64,000 nucleotides of DNA, from positions 3,230,590-3,294,589 of the forward strand of contig CM020619.1 in NCBI GenBank assembly GCA_009829735.1. Reading direction: 5' to 3'. The translations under genes and the position numbers were made by a program. Positions 1-10,005 of the stretch are shown here, in pieces. Below the pieces are notes generated by a model that saw only the letters and a program-made list of their open reading frames with translations, did not search any database and was not told where the DNA came from. The DNA is from Pyropia yezoensis. Taxonomy: Eukaryota > Rhodophyta > Bangiophyceae > Bangiales > Bangiaceae. Within the stretch, counting starts at the first letter, position 1. Each line of letters opens with the position of its first letter.

Positions 1-370
1 CGTGGCGAACGCCCGTTGCCGACAGGGACGGGAGGTCTGCGGGGGACGGCCAGGCGGCGACGGCCAGCGGGGAGTAGGGGGCCAGCCACGCCCACGCGTC
101 GGGGGAGCGGAGGAGGGCGAGCTCGGGGAGGCCCAGCGTGTCGGCGGGGGACAGCGCCAGGCCGCTCGACGCAAAGCGGTCGCACAGGCGGGACAGCTGC
201 GCACGGAGGCCGGGCTCGGCGGCCACCGCCGCCGACGGGCCGCGGGCGGCAACCGCGGGCGCGCCCGGCGGCGGGGGGGAGGAGCGCGGGGGGGCGGGGG
301 GGGGGACGGCACCAGGGGCGCCCCGGGGGGGGGGCGGGCGGGTAGTAAAAGGCGTCGTCGTACGCCGCAT
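1..370 (-). CDS. Possible coding exon running off the left edge, product unknown
   Basis: Read on the minus strand, bases 240 to 1 give an open frame with strongly G/C-ending codons and varied residues, including LRAQLSRLCDRFASSGLAL and SPDAWAWLAPYSPLAVAAW. Near 340-375 the minus strand reads YAAYDDAFYYPP, which also looks like real protein. The two pieces are not in one frame; C-runs at about 320-345 and 290-303 lie between them. No family is recognised. This could be the N-terminal part of a gene whose remainder lies left of the window. The call rests on composition and residue variety only. Confidence 0.28.
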   Translation of the reverse strand, partial: MRRTTTPFTTRPPPPRGAPGAVPPPAPPRSSPPPPGAPAVAARGPSAAVAAEPGLRAQLSRLCDRFASSGLALSPADTLGLPELALLRSPDAWAWLAPYSPLAVAAWPSPADLPSLSATGVRH

Positions 371-449
371 AGGGGGGGGGGGTTGGCGGCAGCGGCAGCG
401 GTGGCAACGACGGCGGCAGCGGCAGCGGCGGCTGGGATCCCCACCGGGG

Positions 450-490
<41 letters not shown>

Positions 491-1020
491 AGGGGGAGGG
501 TCCCGGGGAGGGCCCGGCCCCCCCCCCCCCCCCCCGCAAGGCGGGCGCCTCCCCCCCCCCCCCGCCGGGCGGCGACAGCGGCATGAGCGGCGGCAGCGGC
601 GTGATGGGCACGAGCGGGGAGAGGAGCGCAAACGGCGCGCCGCCGCCGGGGGACACCCCCGCCGCCGTCGGCAGGGGTGGGTGGGGGGGGAGGGGCGGGA
701 GGGGTGCCGCCGCGGCAAGCGCCGCCGCCGCCGCCGCCGACGGCGCGGGGGCGGCGGCCGCCACCCACGGCACCGTCCCACCCGCCGCCGCGTCGGCAGC
801 GGCGGTGCGGGCGGTGCTTGCCGCCGCCGTGGCAGCGGCAGCGGCAGCGGCAGCGGCGGCGGCGGCGGCGGCGGTGGCGGTGGCGGTGGCGGCGGCGGTG
901 GCGGCCGCGTCGACGGGGCGGCAGCCGCCGCCACCCGAGAGGGCCGGGGACGGGGGATGGTGGTGGGGGTGGTGGGGCTGGCGGGCGGGTGGGGGGGGGG
1001 TGCCGCCCCCGCCGCCCGTG

Positions 1021-1571
1021 TTAGGTTGTGGAGGGGCAGGCGGAGCGGATGCCCGCCGCCGGGGGGGGGGGGGGGGTGGCGGGGGGGGGGGGAAGGCCGC
1101 CGCCGCCGCCCCGCCGTCGCCGCCGCCGCCGCCGCCGCACGAGGACAGCCCGTGGGTGGGCGCAGAGGCGGCCGACGGGGCGCCGCCGCCAGTGGTGCCG
1201 CTGCCGCTGCCGCTGCCGCTGTCGCCGCCGGTGCCACCGGTGCCGCTGCTGCCGGCCCAGCCCCCAGGGGCGGCACCCCGCCACGCGGCCATGCCGCTGC
1301 CACCGCCGGCGGGTCCGCCCGTCCCCCCCAGTCCCAGGTCCCCGCTCCTTCCCCCCCCCCCCCCCCCCCCCGCACCCGCCCCTCCCTCCCGTGCGCCGCG
1401 CGCGTGGGCTGCCGGTCAATGAAAAGCAGCGGGGGGAGCGCAAGCGCGCGCGGGCAAGGGGAGCGCAAGCGCGCGCGGGCAAAAAGGGCGGGGGGGGGGG
1501 TGACACTGGGAGGGTGGGGTGGCAGAAAAAAAAAAAAAACCAAAAGGGGGCAGGCAGGCAAGGGTGCGAAA

Positions 1572-1602
<31 letters not shown>

Positions 1603-2395
1603 CGGGAGGACGGGGCTGGGAAGAAAAATAGGAGAGAGGGGGGGGGGAAGCGGCGGACGTTTTTTTTCACCCCCGCCAAAGGCGACGGCCGGGGTGGATG
1701 GGGGAGGGGCGGCGGCGGCGGCGGCGGCGGCGGCGGAGGGGTGGGGAGGACGATGCCACCCCCGGGGTGCCAGCGTGTCGCGGAACGGGAGGGGCGCGGG
1801 GGGGGGGGGGGCGGGGGGGGGGGAGCGGAGAGCGGCGGGCGTGTGGATGGACTGGGCGGCGTCGTAGACGCGGACCGATGCGGTCCACGGCGCGGCGCCA
1901 CGGGGCGGCGGGGCCCGTTTCGCAGCAGCCTTGCCCCCCCCATCCCCCCCCCCCCCCCCCCCCCCCCGCTCCCGCTCCCGCTCCCGCTCCCGCTCCCGCT
2001 CCCGCTCCCGCTCCCGCTCCCGCCGCCGCCGCCGCCGCTGCCCCGACCGCCGCTGTGGTGCTGGCACCCCCCCCCCCGCCTGCCCTGCGTGGCCGCCACC
2101 CCCCCACGGGCAGAGTACGTTGGTCGGCGGGTGCACCCGCCTGTCCACCCCCCCCCGCCCCCGCCCCCCCGCCGGGTCCCCCTCGTAGGGGCCCTGCTGG
2201 TGGCATACGGGGGCCCACACGACGCGCCTCGCGCGCGAGGCCGGCCGGGGCCGCCCCATTGTCTGGTAGACGATGGAGAAGCAGTGGGCTAGCGAGGGTG
2301 GGGGTGGGGGGGGGGGGGGGGGGGGTTGGGGGGGGGGGGGGGATGCCGCCCTGCATGCGCCGCAGGCGGCCCCCTCCCAGATGCACGCATACAGC

Positions 2396-2435
<40 letters not shown>

Positions 2436-2913
2436 CTTGCTCTCTCTCGTGAGGATGTGGGGGGGGGGGGGGGGGGTGCCACGCGGCGGCAGCGCCCCCC
2501 CGACGTGTCGTAGAGGGCGGCAGCCGGTCGGGCGACGACGGCCGCGGTGGGGTGGGCGGCTCGGGGGTGGAGGGGGGGGGGTGTGGGAGGGCGCGCGCCG
2601 CCGACAGGCGTGCCCGGCGGGCGGGTGACCGACCCTTGCAGGGTGTGGAGGGGGAGGTGGGGTGGGCTCGGCGAGGGGGTGGCGCTGCTGGCCCCCTCGG
2701 GCGTGCCACGGCGGCTGCACGAGGTGGGTGGGGGGTGGGGGAGGACGACAAGGGCGCGTGTGAGTTTCTGTTTCCATCGGCGGGGGGTGGGCCGGGGGTC
2801 TGGGGCGGAAGCGCTGGGATGGTGGTGGAGTGCCAGCTGGCGGGCAGGGGAGGCAGGGATGGGGGTGTGAGAGGAGGCGGGGAGGAGGGGAGGTGAGGAG
2901 GGGGCGTATCCAA
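1021..2913 (-). CDS. Doubtful proline-rich open frame with coding-like patches
   Basis: A 630-codon minus-strand frame, mostly proline and arginine low complexity. Three patches look more like protein: HCFSIVYQTMGRPRPASRAR with VVWAPVCHQQGPYEGDPAGG near 2280-2160, WTASVRVYDAAQSIHTPAAL near 1890-1830, and PLPFRDTLAPRGWHRPPHP near 1800-1750. An Arg-Glu dipeptide run is only the translation of the hexanucleotide repeat at 1968-2025. No domain is recognised. It may hold exons of a minus-strand gene broken up by G/C runs, or be wholly non-coding. Confidence 0.18.
1573..1603. repeat. Poly-G run of about 29 bases
   Basis: An almost pure G tract. Similar shorter runs occur at about 2315-2342, 2460-2478 and 1800-1822. 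Such tracts can fold into G-quadruplexes and are prone to length error in sequencing. Confidence 0.9.
1968..2025. repeat. (CTCCCG)n hexanucleotide microsatellite
   Basis: About nine or ten tandem copies of GCTCCC, directly after a C-run. It explains the Arg-Glu, Gly-Ser and Pro-Leu dipeptide runs in the overlapping frames. Confidence 0.9.
2401..2432. repeat. (TC)n dinucleotide microsatellite
   Basis: Sixteen TC units, followed by interrupted TC copies up to about 2448. Confidence 0.9.
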
Positions 2914-3096
2914 ATAGATGAGGGGGGGGGGGGCCGTAGTGGGGGTCTGTCCAGCCGTGATCTGCCAGTCTTCTCTTTTCTATTTTTTTTTTGTTTTTTG
3001 TTTGGCGCGGTCCCCTCCAGAGGCTGTCAACGACGATCTGGGGTGGAGGGTGGGTGGGCGGTCGGGCGCGGGCGTTTTGCGTTCCCTGGGCTCTAC

Positions 3097-3114
3097 TAGC
3101 TATCTAGATAGCTA
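3097..3114. other. 18-bp perfect palindrome centred on TCTAGA
   Basis: TAGCTATCTAGATAGCTA equals its own reverse complement. It is AT-rich within GC-rich DNA, about 700 bp upstream of the flavoprotein gene. It could be a dimer-binding site or chance. Confidence 0.4.
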
Positions 3115-3768
3115 TGGGTGGCCGCGTCGTCGACCAGCGTGGGGGGCGGGGGCTCACGGGAGATTTGTAGGAAGCGCCGTTGACAGCCGCCAGCCGGCGG
3201 CGGCAAAGCGGACTCCAACGTCGCGACCTATTTGCGGGGAAGGGAAAGAGCACAGACAAAATAGGTTTTAATGGAGATGTGGGTCCACAGGGGAGGAGGA
3301 ACAACGAGTTGTGGTTGCGCGTTTCTCATTTATCCGGCTGCGTGCACGGGTCGGCAGCCAATCAGCTGATGGGCGTGCAGGCCACACGGCTTTGGGATCT
3401 TGGCGGCCCACGGCGCGGTCGGCCAGTGGTTTTGCCCCCTCCTGCGTCGCTCCGAGCACACGCCGCCCTCGGCGACGCTGCGCGCGCTGCGTGCACGGCT
3501 CAACGTGGGGGGCGGATCCTACAGACGGCGGGCACTCCCCCCGGGATGGAACCATACCAACCGCGGGGATGGAGGGGCGCCCCGCGTGAGCGGCGGGGCG
3601 TCCCCTTCCCCACCCCGCCCGCACCGGTCCGCGGCCACCGCCCCCCCTCTGCGCCGCTCTCCCCCCAGGGCCCTGGGCTTCCGCTTGACACGGAGGTAGG
3701 CAACGCAGGCGCCAGCTGCTGTCGACCACGTCTGGGCCCGCCGGCCGCCCCCGCTCCCCGCGGCGGGG

Positions 3769-3809
<41 letters not shown>

Positions 3810-3814
3810 ACGAC
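3115..3814 (+). promoter_or_regulatory. Upstream region of the flavoprotein gene
   Basis: The GC content drops here, as expected of a promoter or 5' UTR. A CCAAT box lies at 3358-3362. No clear TATA box is seen. A short frame at 3400-3699 begins MAAHGAVGQWFCPLLRRSEH, is rich in Arg, Ser and Ala, and could be an organelle targeting segment, but it is not joined to the gene by a frame I can prove. A 38-base C-run occupies 3771-3808, just before the first plausible ATG at 3815. Confidence 0.3.
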
Positions 3815-3821
3815 ATGACTG

Positions 3822-3857
<36 letters not shown>

Positions 3858-5710
3858 ACGCTCCTTCCGTTGCCCCTGGCGGTGCCGCTGCGGCGACGGC
3901 GCCCCCCCCCCCCCCCGCCCCACGTCGCTCCCCTTTCACGCCGGGGAGCTGGCGGCACAGGCGGCGGCGGGCACCCGCGGCGTCGCGGCGGACCTGCGCC
4001 GCCTCCTCCGGCCGGCCTTCCCCGCCGCCGCCCCCGCCGCCGGTGGGGTGGGGGGTGGCGGCGCCGGCGCCGGCAACGACGGTGGCAGTGCCGCCGTCGA
4101 TGGCGGGGTGGCGGCGCTGCTGGGGGGCCTCCGTCTGGCCATCGTGACGAGTGTGGTGGTTCCCGCTAGGGGGGGGGGCGGCAGCGGCGGCGGCGGCGGC
4201 AGCGGCGGCAGCAGCAGCAGCCGCAGCGGCGGCAGCCGCGGCGGTGGCGGCGGTGCCGCTGCCGCAGCCCCGCCCGTGTGGGTGTCGCCCGCGTTTGGCC
4301 CCCCCGGCCTTGTGGCCGCCCCCACCGTCACCACCCTGGCCATCCGCGCGGCGGGGCACGTCCCCCCCGGCGACCCGCTGTGGTCCCAAGCGGCGGCGGT
4401 GGCCGCGGCCGCCGCCGCGGGGTCGGCCCTGTCGGTGGGGGTGCTGGCGCTGGACCTCCCCACCCGCCGCCGGTGGCGCGCCAATGGCATCTGGGCGGGG
4501 CCGACGGCCGCCGCCGCCGCGGCGGATGCGGCGGCGGGTGCGGGTGCGGGTGCGGGTGCGGCGGCAGCGGCGGCGCTCGACGGCGGGGGGCGGTGGCCAG
4601 CCGTGCTGGTCGTGCGGCTCGCCGAGGTGTTTCCCAACTGCCCAAAGTACATCCACACCCGCGCGCTGCTGCCCGCCACGGCCGACGGACCGCCGCTGGT
4701 AGAGGCGGGCGGCGGCGGCAGCAGCAGCGATGGCGGCGGCGGTGGCAGCGGCGGCGGCGACTGTACTGCCGCCACTGCATCTGCTGCCGCCGCCTCCTCC
4801 CCTCCCACGGCGGCAGACGGGGCGGCGGCAGCGGTGGGCGGCGCGGCCACCACCCCCCCCCGCCCCCCCCTTCCCCGCCGCGGCGACAGCGACCCCACGG
4901 CCGACGGCGCCTCCGCGGCCGTCCTCACCGCCGCCGACGTGGCGCTCGTCACCGCCGCCGACACCTTTTTCATCGGCACCACCCACGGGCCGACGGGGGG
5001 GAGCGACGCGTCCCACCGCGGGGGCCCCCCCGGCTTTGTGGCGGTGGACCGCGCCGCCGCGCCGCCGACGCTGTCGTGGGCCGACTACCGGGGGAATGGC
5101 ATGTACCAGACGGCGGGGAACCTGGCCGCCGATGGCCGCGCGGCGCTCCTGTTTATCGACTGGCCGTCGGGGGGGGTGCTGCAGCTGAGTGGCCGGGCGA
5201 TGGTGGTGCGCCGGGGGGGGGGGGCGCCGGGGGGGGGGGCGCCCCCGCGGTGGGTCTTTACCGCCACCGCCGGGCGGCGGGCGCGGCCCGTGACGCCCTA
5301 CCGGTGGGCCCTGACGGAGGTGTCCCCCTACGTCCCCCCCCCCCCCCCCCCCCCCCCGGCGGGCGGGCGACGTTGCCACCGACGGGGAGGAGGAAGGCAG
5401 TGACGCCGAGGTGCCCCCCGCCGCCCTGCGGCTGCGGCACGTCCAGACGGTGCGGGAGACGGGGAGCGTGTCCACCTTCCGCTTTGTCGCCCCGCGCCGG
5501 GTGGCGTTTGCGCCGGGGCAGTACGCGACGCTGCGGCTGGCGGGCCTGCCGGGCGTGCCGGCGCCCGTCACCCGCACGTGGACGCTCTCTGGGGCGGCCC
5601 GGTCGGCGGCGGCGGGGGACGACACGCTCGAGGTGAGCGTCCAGCTCAAGGTGGGGGGCGTCGTCTCCACCGCCCTCCACGCCCTGCCCCTCCCCGGGGT
5701 GGGCGGCGGC

Positions 5711-5742
<32 letters not shown>

Positions 5743-6476
5743 CGGCGGACCGTCGTCGCCCCTGCGGGTGCGGCTGCTGGGCATTGGCGGCGGGCTGGTG
5801 CCCCCCCACTTTGGCGGCCGCCCCCCCCCCCCCCCCCCCACCCGTGGCGACGGCGACGGCGGCGACGAGCCAGGGGCGGGGGCGGCCTTGCCCGCCTCGC
5901 TCCTCCTCCTCACCGCGGGCATTGGCATCACCCCCGCGGTGGCGGTGGTGCGGGGCGTGGCGGCGCTCCCCCCCGCCGCCCGCCCGCGGGTGCTGCTGGT
6001 GCACCAGCAGGGCGGGGGGGGGGCGGCGGTGCCGTTTGCGGCCGACCTCCGCCGCCGCGCGGGGCTGTCGGGGGGGGGGTTCCGCCTGGTGCTCGTTGCC
6101 TCTGGGGGTAGGGGGGGGGGGGGGGGGGCACGGCCGCTCTGGGGGCGGCCGCCGCCGCCGCCGCGGCAGAGGTGGCGGGGGGGTAGCGGCGGCGGCGGCG
6201 GCGGCGGGGGCAGCGGCGGGCGGGGGGGGCTCCCCCCCCCCCTTGCCGCCGCCCCCCCCCTCCCCCCCCCTCCCGCCCGTGACAGAGGTGGCGGGCCGGG
6301 TCGACGCGCCGCTGCTGCGGCGGCTGGGCGTCGGCGCCGCCGCCCCCCCGGCGACGGGGTGGGGCGAGTGGGTGTGCCTGTGCGGGCCGCCCGGGTGGAT
6401 GGCGGGGGTGCGGGCGGCGCTGGGCGGCCTCGGCGTGCGGGGGGAGGCGGTCATGACCGAGGGCTTTGACTTTTGA
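3815..6476 (+). CDS. Fusion flavoprotein: PNPOx-like FMN domain joined to ferredoxin-reductase-like FAD/NAD(P) domain
   Basis: The N-terminal half (about 3927-5330) matches the pyridoxamine-5'-phosphate-oxidase-like FMN-binding family (the COG3576 type). It shows FHAGELAAQ at 3934, FPNCPKYIHTR near 4633, DTFFIGTTHG and SHRGGPPGFVAV near 4960-5050, and GNGMYQTAGNL followed by LLFIDW near 5093-5163. The C-terminal half (5411-6476) is an FNR-type oxidoreductase: FAPGQYATLRLAG, the flavin motif RTWTLSG, GGVVSTALHA, the nucleotide-binding motif LLLTAGIGITP near 5905-5940, and a terminal CGPPGWMAGV block ending EGFDF before TGA at 6474-6476. The same domain pair occurs in bacterial and fungal oxidoreductases, often with a further 2Fe-2S ferredoxin domain, which is absent here. 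Likely role: NAD(P)H-driven flavin redox chemistry on an unknown substrate. The frame changes at homopolymers near 3901-3916, 5337-5357 and 6113-6128, so the ATG at 3815 and the joins are inferred. Alanine and glycine runs look like insertions between conserved blocks. Confidence 0.75.
5965..6170 (+). repeat. Source copy of a 206-bp duplicated segment
   Basis: This part of the FNR domain, starting at the GCTCCCCCC before the frame ARPRVLLVHQQG and ending in GCGGCAG, is repeated almost exactly at 7006-7213. The copies differ mainly in the length of G/C runs. Confidence 0.85.
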
Positions 6477-7590
6477 TGCGCGAGTCCAGGTTGGGGGGGG
6501 GGGGGGGGGTCGCGGCGGCGCCGCCCGCCCGCGGCGGCGCCGTCGGAAAGCCCCCCATCCCGGTGCGGGGTGCGCCCGGCGGCGCCGGTGCTGGCTGTAC
6601 GGTACCCCCCTCCCTACAAGAGAGGGGGGCGGCAGGGACCGGTGTGCCCGCCCGCCGCCGCCCACGGTCGGCGGCCGGTCGCGGGGTGCGCGTGGCCGTG
6701 CCGCCGCGCTGGCAGGCGCGGCCTGCCGGCTGGCGGCCGACCCCCGCCGCCCCCCCCCCCCCCGCCACGCGTTCCCTGTGGGCAGCCGCGGCCGCCGCGG
6801 GCCGCCGCCGCTTCCCCGCGCCGCACCGGCCGACGCGCCTGGGGCGGGGGGGGGGGTGGGGGGGAAGGCGCCGCGCGCCGCCCCTTGCACGCTCCCCGCA
6901 CCCCCCCCCCCCCCCCTCACCAGCCATTGACGTTGGCAGTGGCCGCCGCGGTCTGGGGGCGGTGCGCCCCCCCCCCCCCCTCGCCTCTCCCCCGAGAGGA
7001 TGGTGGCTCCCCCCCGCCGCCCGCCCGCGGGTGCTGCTGGTGCACCAGCAGGGCGGGAGGGGGGCGGCGGTGCCGTTTGCGGCCGACCTCCGCCGCCGCG
7101 CGGGGCTGTCGGGGGGGGGGTTCCGCCTGGTGCTCGTTGCCTCTGGGGGTAGGGGGGGGGGGGGGGGGGGGCACGGCCGCTCTGGGGGCGGCCGCCGCCA
7201 CCGCCGCGGCAGGGGCGGCGGCGGCGGCAGCGGCGGCGGCGGCGGCGGCGGCGACGGCGGCTGCGAATGTACACATTCACGGCGGTGGGGGTACCGCCGG
7301 CGGCGGCGCACCCACTGCGCGCCCCCAGTGACCGTCGCGGCTGCCGCCGCGTCGTGGCCGCGGGCGGTAACCGGGCAGTCGCCCCGGTAGCCACCCCGGC
7401 CGCGCCACCTGCGCTGCCCCTCGCCCCCCCCTCCGCCCTCCCAGGCTCTCGCAAAACTGCCGGGATGCCCGCGAGTGCGTCGACGCATGGTGGAGCACGC
7501 GCCACCGCTGAGGCGCTGCAGCTCTCAACCCCCCAACACCCACCCCTCACCCCCCCCCCACCCCCCCCGCCGCTGTAGCAGGACGCTCCT
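6477..7590. other. Intergenic region between two convergent genes, with a duplicated gene fragment
   Basis: GC-rich DNA with poly-C and poly-G runs. It holds the duplicated FNR fragment at 7006-7213 and GGC-rich simple sequence around 7206-7265. I see no independent gene. Both flanking genes end here. Confidence 0.5.
7006..7213 (+). pseudogene. Duplicated fragment of the FNR domain
   Basis: Near-identical to 5965-6170, in the same orientation and about 1 kb downstream. It carries the coding block for VLLVHQQG through FRLVLVASGG but neither the upstream nucleotide-binding motif nor the C-terminal block. It is therefore a dead partial tandem copy, or an alternative 3' exon if splicing reaches it, which I think is less likely. 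Confidence 0.75.
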
Positions 7591-9420
7591 CTAGGGCTGC
7601 CGCGACGCCCACGTGTCGCGGGCGTGGTTGAGGAAGCGCGCTAGCTCGGTGCCCATGTAGGTGTTACCCCCGACGGGGCTTGAAAAAAAACCACAGTGAC
7701 CGCCATGGTCATTGTACGACTGTGGAAGGAAGCAAGGGGATAAAAGGTGAGGAAGGGAAACGGAGGGAGAAAGCAAGCACGACGAGAAACAGAAAACGGA
7801 GTTGCAAGGGAAAGGGAATGGGGTCACACCACGGGAGGTCGGGCGGCAAGATCGCTCAACGGCGTCAGCAACAAGAGTGACTGACGGGGACAGGGCAGGC
7901 GCGGTAAGCTCAACAAACCAGGCCGCAGCGGTCAGGCTGTCTCCCTTGGCGTGCCCAACATGGCTGTAAAAGGCTCTGGAACAGGTCAGCGTTGCCAACG
8001 GCGCCCCCCTCAAGCTCGGCCGTTTCCCACTCTCACCCCTCCCGTGGCTCGTCGACGCCATGGCCACGCGTACCAGAATAACGGGTGCGCCCGCCACGTC
8101 TGCCTCGGACGGCAGAGCGGTGGGCTCAAAAAAGGGGTCGTCCATGTTGTTGACTGCCAGGAGCGGCACCGCCACCCGCCGCAGCAGCGGCACCGTGTTG
8201 CTGGCCGCGTAGTAGCCCTCCTTGCCGTCAAAGCCAAAGACGGGCGCGATAAACGCGTCGTCGATGTCGCCAATGGTGGTCGCGGCCCGCACGCGGGCAA
8301 CGTCAAAGACCCGCGCGGCGGCCTCGTCGCCGCCGAGGGCGTCCACAACCACCTCCGCCTTGGCCTTGATGGTGCCCACAAAGCGGTCTGCATAGAGGGT
8401 TCGGCAGATGCCCCCGTCAATGCGCGGCTGACACGCGGCGGGGTCGAACGGCACGCAGGCCACCGCCGCCGCGCGGATACCCGCCGCGGGCGCGTCGTCG
8501 CCGAGGGTGCCTATGTAGTGGGTAACGATGTTGGCGCCCAGGGAAAAGCCCGACAGCGCAATGACCGCCCGGGAAGGGTGGCCCAGCGGGCCCGCCGCCA
8601 CACCGGCGCCGACCGCCTCGACGAGGAGGCCGAGGTCATCGGAAAAGGACGCGTGGTACATGCGGGGGGAGGAGGCGGGGGTGCCCGAACAGCCCCGCGA
8701 GTTGAGCGCTAGCACCACCCAGCCCGCCGCCAGCAGCGGCGCCACGATGCGCACCGTGTGGATGGCCGACGACGACGACTCGAGGCCGTGGCACACAATC
8801 GCCACGGGGTAGGAGCCCGCGCCGAGAGAACCCAGTGCTGCCACTGCAGCCGCTACAACTGCCGAGCGCGGCGAAGAAGAAGGGGAAGACGCGGTCACCT
8901 CCGCGGCGGCTGCGGTGGCGGCGATGTCCGGCAGCGGTGACGGCGGCGGCAGCGTCACGCCGGGCGGCACGGCCAAGTCCACGTCAAACGGGTCGCCGTC
9001 TACGCCAAAGAGGCGACGGCGGGAGTAGGCCACCGCCGGCGGGCGGGGGAGGAGATAGCCAAGGATGGTCTGCAAGTGGCCGTTGCGGGTGCCACGTGGT
9101 GCCACAAAGGGGGACCGCGTGAAGGGCGCCGTCACGGCATGGGCATAAGCGGCCGCCTCGGCGGGCGAGACGGCCACGCCAATGGCACCAGCGGCGTTAA
9201 AGGGGCTGGTAGTGGTGGTGGTGGTAGAGGTGGCGGCGGCGATGCCCGGTCCGTCAGCGGCAGGGGCGGCCATGTCGAGGATGCGACGCAATGGGGGGCC
9301 GGCGAACCGACGTGGCGCGGCAGGAAACGGTAGGCGGCGCCCTCGACGGACAGTTGCAGCCCAAACGCAGTTTCGCACGGAGTGGGTGAGACAGAGCGGG
9401 GCGGGGACAAACGCGACCAT
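7591..9420 (-). CDS. Alpha/beta hydrolase of the ABHD1/ABHD3 (YheT/EMB8) family, one intron
   Basis: After a leader rich in Arg, Ala and Pro (about 100 residues, possibly a targeting peptide), the family signature RGTRNGHLQTILGYLLPRP appears, then IVCHGLESSSSAIHTVRIV (the H-G oxyanion region) and VVLALNSRGCSGTP. The nucleophile elbow is GFSLGAN, the acidic residue sits in NNMDDPFFEP, and the catalytic histidine is in SYNDHGGHCGFF. All three members of the Ser-Asp-His triad are thus visible. Between VIL and SYNDHGG lies a 354-bp insert that no family member has; it starts GTACGC and ends CCACAG, so it is read as an intron. Spliced, the protein is about 491 residues. Relatives act on esters, phospholipids or acyl chains at membranes; the substrate here is unknown. 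The start at 9420 is the first in-frame ATG; an ATG at the DMAAPAADG position is an alternative. Confidence 0.88.
   Translation of the reverse strand: MVAFVPAPLCLTHSVRNCVWAATVRRGRRLPFPAAPRRFAGPPLRRILDMAAPAADGPGIAAATSTTTTTTSPFNAAGAIGVAVSPAEAAAYAHAVTAPFTRSPFVAPRGTRNGHLQTILGYLLPRPPAVAYSRRRLFGVDGDPFDVDLAVPPGVTLPPPSPLPDIAATAAAAEVTASSPSSSPRSAVVAAAVAALGSLGAGSYPVAIVCHGLESSSSAIHTVRIVAPLLAAGWVVLALNSRGCSGTPASSPRMYHASFSDDLGLLVEAVGAGVAAGPLGHPSRAVIALSGFSLGANIVTHYIGTLGDDAPAAGIRAAAVACVPFDPAACQPRIDGGICRTLYADRFVGTIKAKAEVVVDALGGDEAAARVFDVARVRAATTIGDIDDAFIAPVFGFDGKEGYYAASNTVPLLRRVAVPLLAVNNMDDPFFEPTALPSEADVAGAPVILVRVAMASTSHGRGESGKRPSLRGAPLATLTCSRAFYSHVGHAKGDSLTAAAWFVELTAPALSPSVTLVADAVERSCRPTSRGVTPFPFPCNSVFCFSSCLLSPSVSLPHLLSPCFLPQSYNDHGGHCGFFSSPVGGNTYMGTELARFLNHARDTWASRQP
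7720..8073 (-). other. Intron of the alpha/beta hydrolase gene
   Basis: On the minus strand the donor is CTG|GTACGC at 8073 and the acceptor is CTTCCTTCCACAG|TCG ending at 7720. The intron is 354 bp, a multiple of three, and contains no stop codon, so an unspliced message would read through and add 118 residues just before the catalytic histidine block. The insert is pyrimidine-rich on the coding strand and has no family match. Confidence 0.75.
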
Positions 9421-9772
9421 GAGCGGGTGGCGGCGGAGAGGGTGGATGGGCGGGCGAGCCAGCAGGCAACGTGACAGGCGAGCAGGTCTGCTTGGTGGAC
9501 AATGGCGGGCGTCGGCTGAAAATGATGAGAGTGGCAGGGACAGTGTACAGAAAGGGTGAATGGGTACAAGGTGGAGAGGATGAGGGGATGGGGGCAGATT
9601 GGAGGGAAGCGGTGTTGCTTCCAGCGCGCTGTACTGTACAGTCCCTACCCAATATTATCCGTACCTTTTTGGAACAAAATTTTCATGCCCGATTCGATCA
9701 CCTTGACTGTTCTGATGTCACGAAATCGAAGCGTGCGGCGCTTCTCGGCGCCAAGTGCCAGACGGGGGTCGC
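9421..9772. other. Upstream region of the hydrolase gene
   Basis: A moderately GC-rich stretch that becomes AT-richer after 9600. It probably carries the minus-strand promoter. No conserved box stands out and no gene is seen. Confidence 0.4.
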
Positions 9773-9774
9773 TA

Positions 9775-10003
9775 CAGTGCGACCCCTCACTTGGCCGCCC
9801 CGCAGTTGTGCCGATCGGCACAACTGAGGGGGGGGTACGCGTGAAGTGGCCCGGCCGGGCGGCTCATATTCGGGCGATTGACGGGTGCTGATTGGCTCAT
9901 ACCGTCCAGATCGCTGAAATCTGAACATCTCAGGACAACTGTCGGACACTGGAAGGGGGGCCACCTCCTTGGTCTACCCCAGGGCAAGTGAGGGGTCGCA
10001 CTG
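9775..10003. mobile_element. 229-bp MITE of the Tc1/mariner type
   Basis: The ends are perfect 19-bp terminal inverted repeats, CAGTGCGACCCCTCACTTG on the left and its reverse complement on the right. Each end is flanked by the dinucleotide TA (9773-9774 and 10004-10005), the target duplication of Tc1/mariner elements. It has no coding capacity. A perfect 24-bp palindrome lies inside at 9803-9826. It sits directly against the left side of the Tc1 fragment. Confidence 0.85.
9803..9826. other. 24-bp perfect palindrome inside the MITE
   Basis: The half-site is CAGTTGTGCCGA, followed at once by its reverse complement with no loop. It would extrude as a cruciform, or fold as a hairpin in RNA. Confidence 0.85.
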
Positions 10004-10005
10004 TA

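Noticed and set aside
1968-2025. Arg-Glu dipeptide domain in a minus-strand protein
   Set aside because: It is the translation of a hexanucleotide microsatellite.
3268-5931. 887-residue minus-strand protein
   Set aside because: Antisense to the flavoprotein gene, whose plus-strand motifs are clear.
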